NCBI GenBank assembly: GCA_016928415.1
Contig: JAFGKU010000150.1
Location: forward strand, 1-56,610
Reading direction: 5' to 3'
DNA from: Spirochaetales bacterium
GTDB lineage: Bacteria; Spirochaetota; Spirochaetia; SZUA-6; JAFGRV01
Length of the DNA: 56,610 nt
The notes below the pieces were generated by a model. It saw only the letters and a list, made by a program, of their open reading frames with translations, was not told the origin of the DNA and made no database searches. This document shows, piece after piece, positions 56,052 to 56,610 of the stretch. How positions within the stretch are numbered: the first letter of the stretch is position 1; the number at the start of each line of letters is the position of its first letter. A program made the position numbers and the translations under genes.

Positions 56052-56177
56052 AACCTCTGCCTTTCCTGCATGCTGGAGGCGGTCAGGGACAGGAAAAAAA
56101 CCATTGATATCGCAATTGTCAACCGCGTCCTTATCCAGCCGCATTGGAGGTCGGATTATGAAATCGAACTTCACTGA
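56052..56177 (+). pseudogene. Possible C-terminal fragment of an ExeA-like transposition ATPase
   Basis: A third reading frame, directly after the transposase remnant, gives 41 residues (NLCLSCMLEAVRDRKKTI, then VNRVLIQPHW) ending in a stop. It looks like the last part of the AAA ATPase that often accompanies this transposase type. If so, an internal deletion removed the end of the transposase gene and most of the ATPase gene. The assignment rests on a short segment. Confidence 0.35.
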
Positions 56178-56475
56178 ACTTACACGGCCAATGTATGCCG
56201 CCGGGAAATACACGAATTCCATCAAACGGTTGTTACTCAAAATTGCGAGATTCATCGGACGGGATTGTTACAGGTATGTTTCCTTCCTGCTCGAAACGGG
56301 ATCTCTTTCAAATATCGAACTGGAAATACTCGAGCGCATCTTCACCATGGGCCTTTACTCCGATGAGGTGATTGACGCCGCCTGCTTCACGGCTATCGAT
56401 CAAAATGTCACCGGTATCGTCGATTTCAATTTCCTTGTAAGTGAGGTCGATAATTCGTTCCATGAAATTCCCTGA
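56158..56475 (+). CDS. Hypothetical protein, 105 aa
   Basis: An open frame starting with ATG at 56158, seven bases after TTGGAGG, and ending at 56475, 29 bases before a strong terminator. The product is rich in hydrophobic and charged residues without a signal peptide (SIKRLLLKIARFIGRD, LEILERIFTMGLYSDEV) and is probably helical. I recognise no family. Its start overlaps the ATPase-like fragment in a different frame, so it may be an accidental frame within decayed element DNA. The ribosome site and terminator argue for expression; the neighbourhood argues for caution. Confidence 0.4.
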   Translation: MKSNFTELTRPMYAAGKYTNSIKRLLLKIARFIGRDCYRYVSFLLETGSLSNIELEILERIFTMGLYSDEVIDAACFTAIDQNVTGIVDFNFLVSEVDNSFHEIP

Positions 56476-56504
56476 TGATCCGGTTCGTCCCATGCCATCA
56501 TACG

Positions 56505-56535
56505 GCTCCCCGGAATTCACACCGGGGAGCTTTTT
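56505..56535 (+). terminator. Rho-independent terminator
   Basis: A perfect 9-bp stem GCTCCCCGG (56505-56513) / CCGGGGAGC (56522-56530) with an 8-base loop is followed directly by five T residues and more T-rich DNA. Orientation is plus strand, ending transcripts from the hypothetical gene or element remnant to its left. The stem is GC-rich and stands out in this AT-rich region. Confidence 0.85.
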
Positions 56536-56610
56536 ATTCACTTTTTTTCCACAATTGTCGTACCCGCCATTTTTTATCGTCAAATTTTGGGAATTTTTTA
56601 CGATGTCAGC

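Noticed and set aside
54808-56475. A single 555-residue open frame on the plus strand
   Set aside because: Only its middle part is transposase-like. The start is out of frame with the true N-terminus at 55001, and the end runs into an unrelated frame, so it is not one gene.
56308-56583. A 91-aa minus-strand frame at the right edge
   Set aside because: It runs opposite to and across the terminator at 56505-56535 and overlaps the better supported plus-strand frame; low-complexity content and no ribosome site.

Overview
The window is dominated by one minus-strand operon of about 52.8 kb (52903 down to 108). It encodes a hybrid nonribosomal peptide/polyketide assembly line, six cobalamin-type radical SAM proteins and a set of keto-acid and extender-unit supply enzymes. 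Every internal gap is under 100 bases and several genes overlap, so co-transcription is likely. The host cannot be named from sequence alone. Strong Shine-Dalgarno sites, very AT-rich intergenic DNA and the oxygen-sensitive radical SAM and Fe-S enzymes suggest an anaerobic bacterium that is not an actinomycete. No tRNA, rRNA, CRISPR array, regulator gene, exporter or phosphopantetheinyl transferase was seen.

Layout in transcription order (right to left). Supply: crotonyl-CoA carboxylase/reductase (51644-52903) and a homocitrate-synthase-type enzyme (50413-51576). First module: degenerate A - acyl-ligase-type A - KR - T (44821-50349), then a free thioester reductase (43602-44771). Radical SAM block: a B12 radical SAM protein (42157-43533), two tandem paralogues in which a radical SAM and a B12-type domain sit inside an adenylation domain (38998-42144 and 35673-38918), and another B12 radical SAM protein (34243-35616). 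Core assembly: type II thioesterase (33427-34230), NRPS A(MT)-T-Cy-A-T (27061-33411), NRPS C-A-T (23635-27003), radical SAM (22307-23638), PKS KS-AT-MT-ACP (16761-22214), NRPS C-A(remnant)-A-KR-T (10806-16706), and PKS/NRPS KS-AT(inactive)-ACP-C (6844-10746). Tail: radical SAM (5470-6825), a DUF1844 protein, a TylF-family methyltransferase, then leuC, leuD, leuB and citramalate synthase.

Proposed logic (inference): assembly starts on the serine module (with a methyltransferase), adds cysteine through a cyclization domain (thiazoline) and an unassigned amino acid, then passes to a methylating PKS module that may use ethylmalonyl-CoA made by the reductase. Two A-KR modules would load alpha-keto acids and reduce them to alpha-hydroxy acids, giving ester bonds. 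The operon carries its own keto-acid elongation enzymes, which would supply them. The protein ending in an orphan C domain (6844-10746) probably pairs with the C-less A-KR-T protein at the start of the operon, followed by reductive release by the adjacent reductase. The radical SAM proteins would methylate or rearrange unactivated carbons.

The right flank (52904-56610) holds the operon promoter region with a perfect 17-bp inverted repeat, a small plus-strand secreted protein, and a decayed insertion element that ends near a strong terminator.
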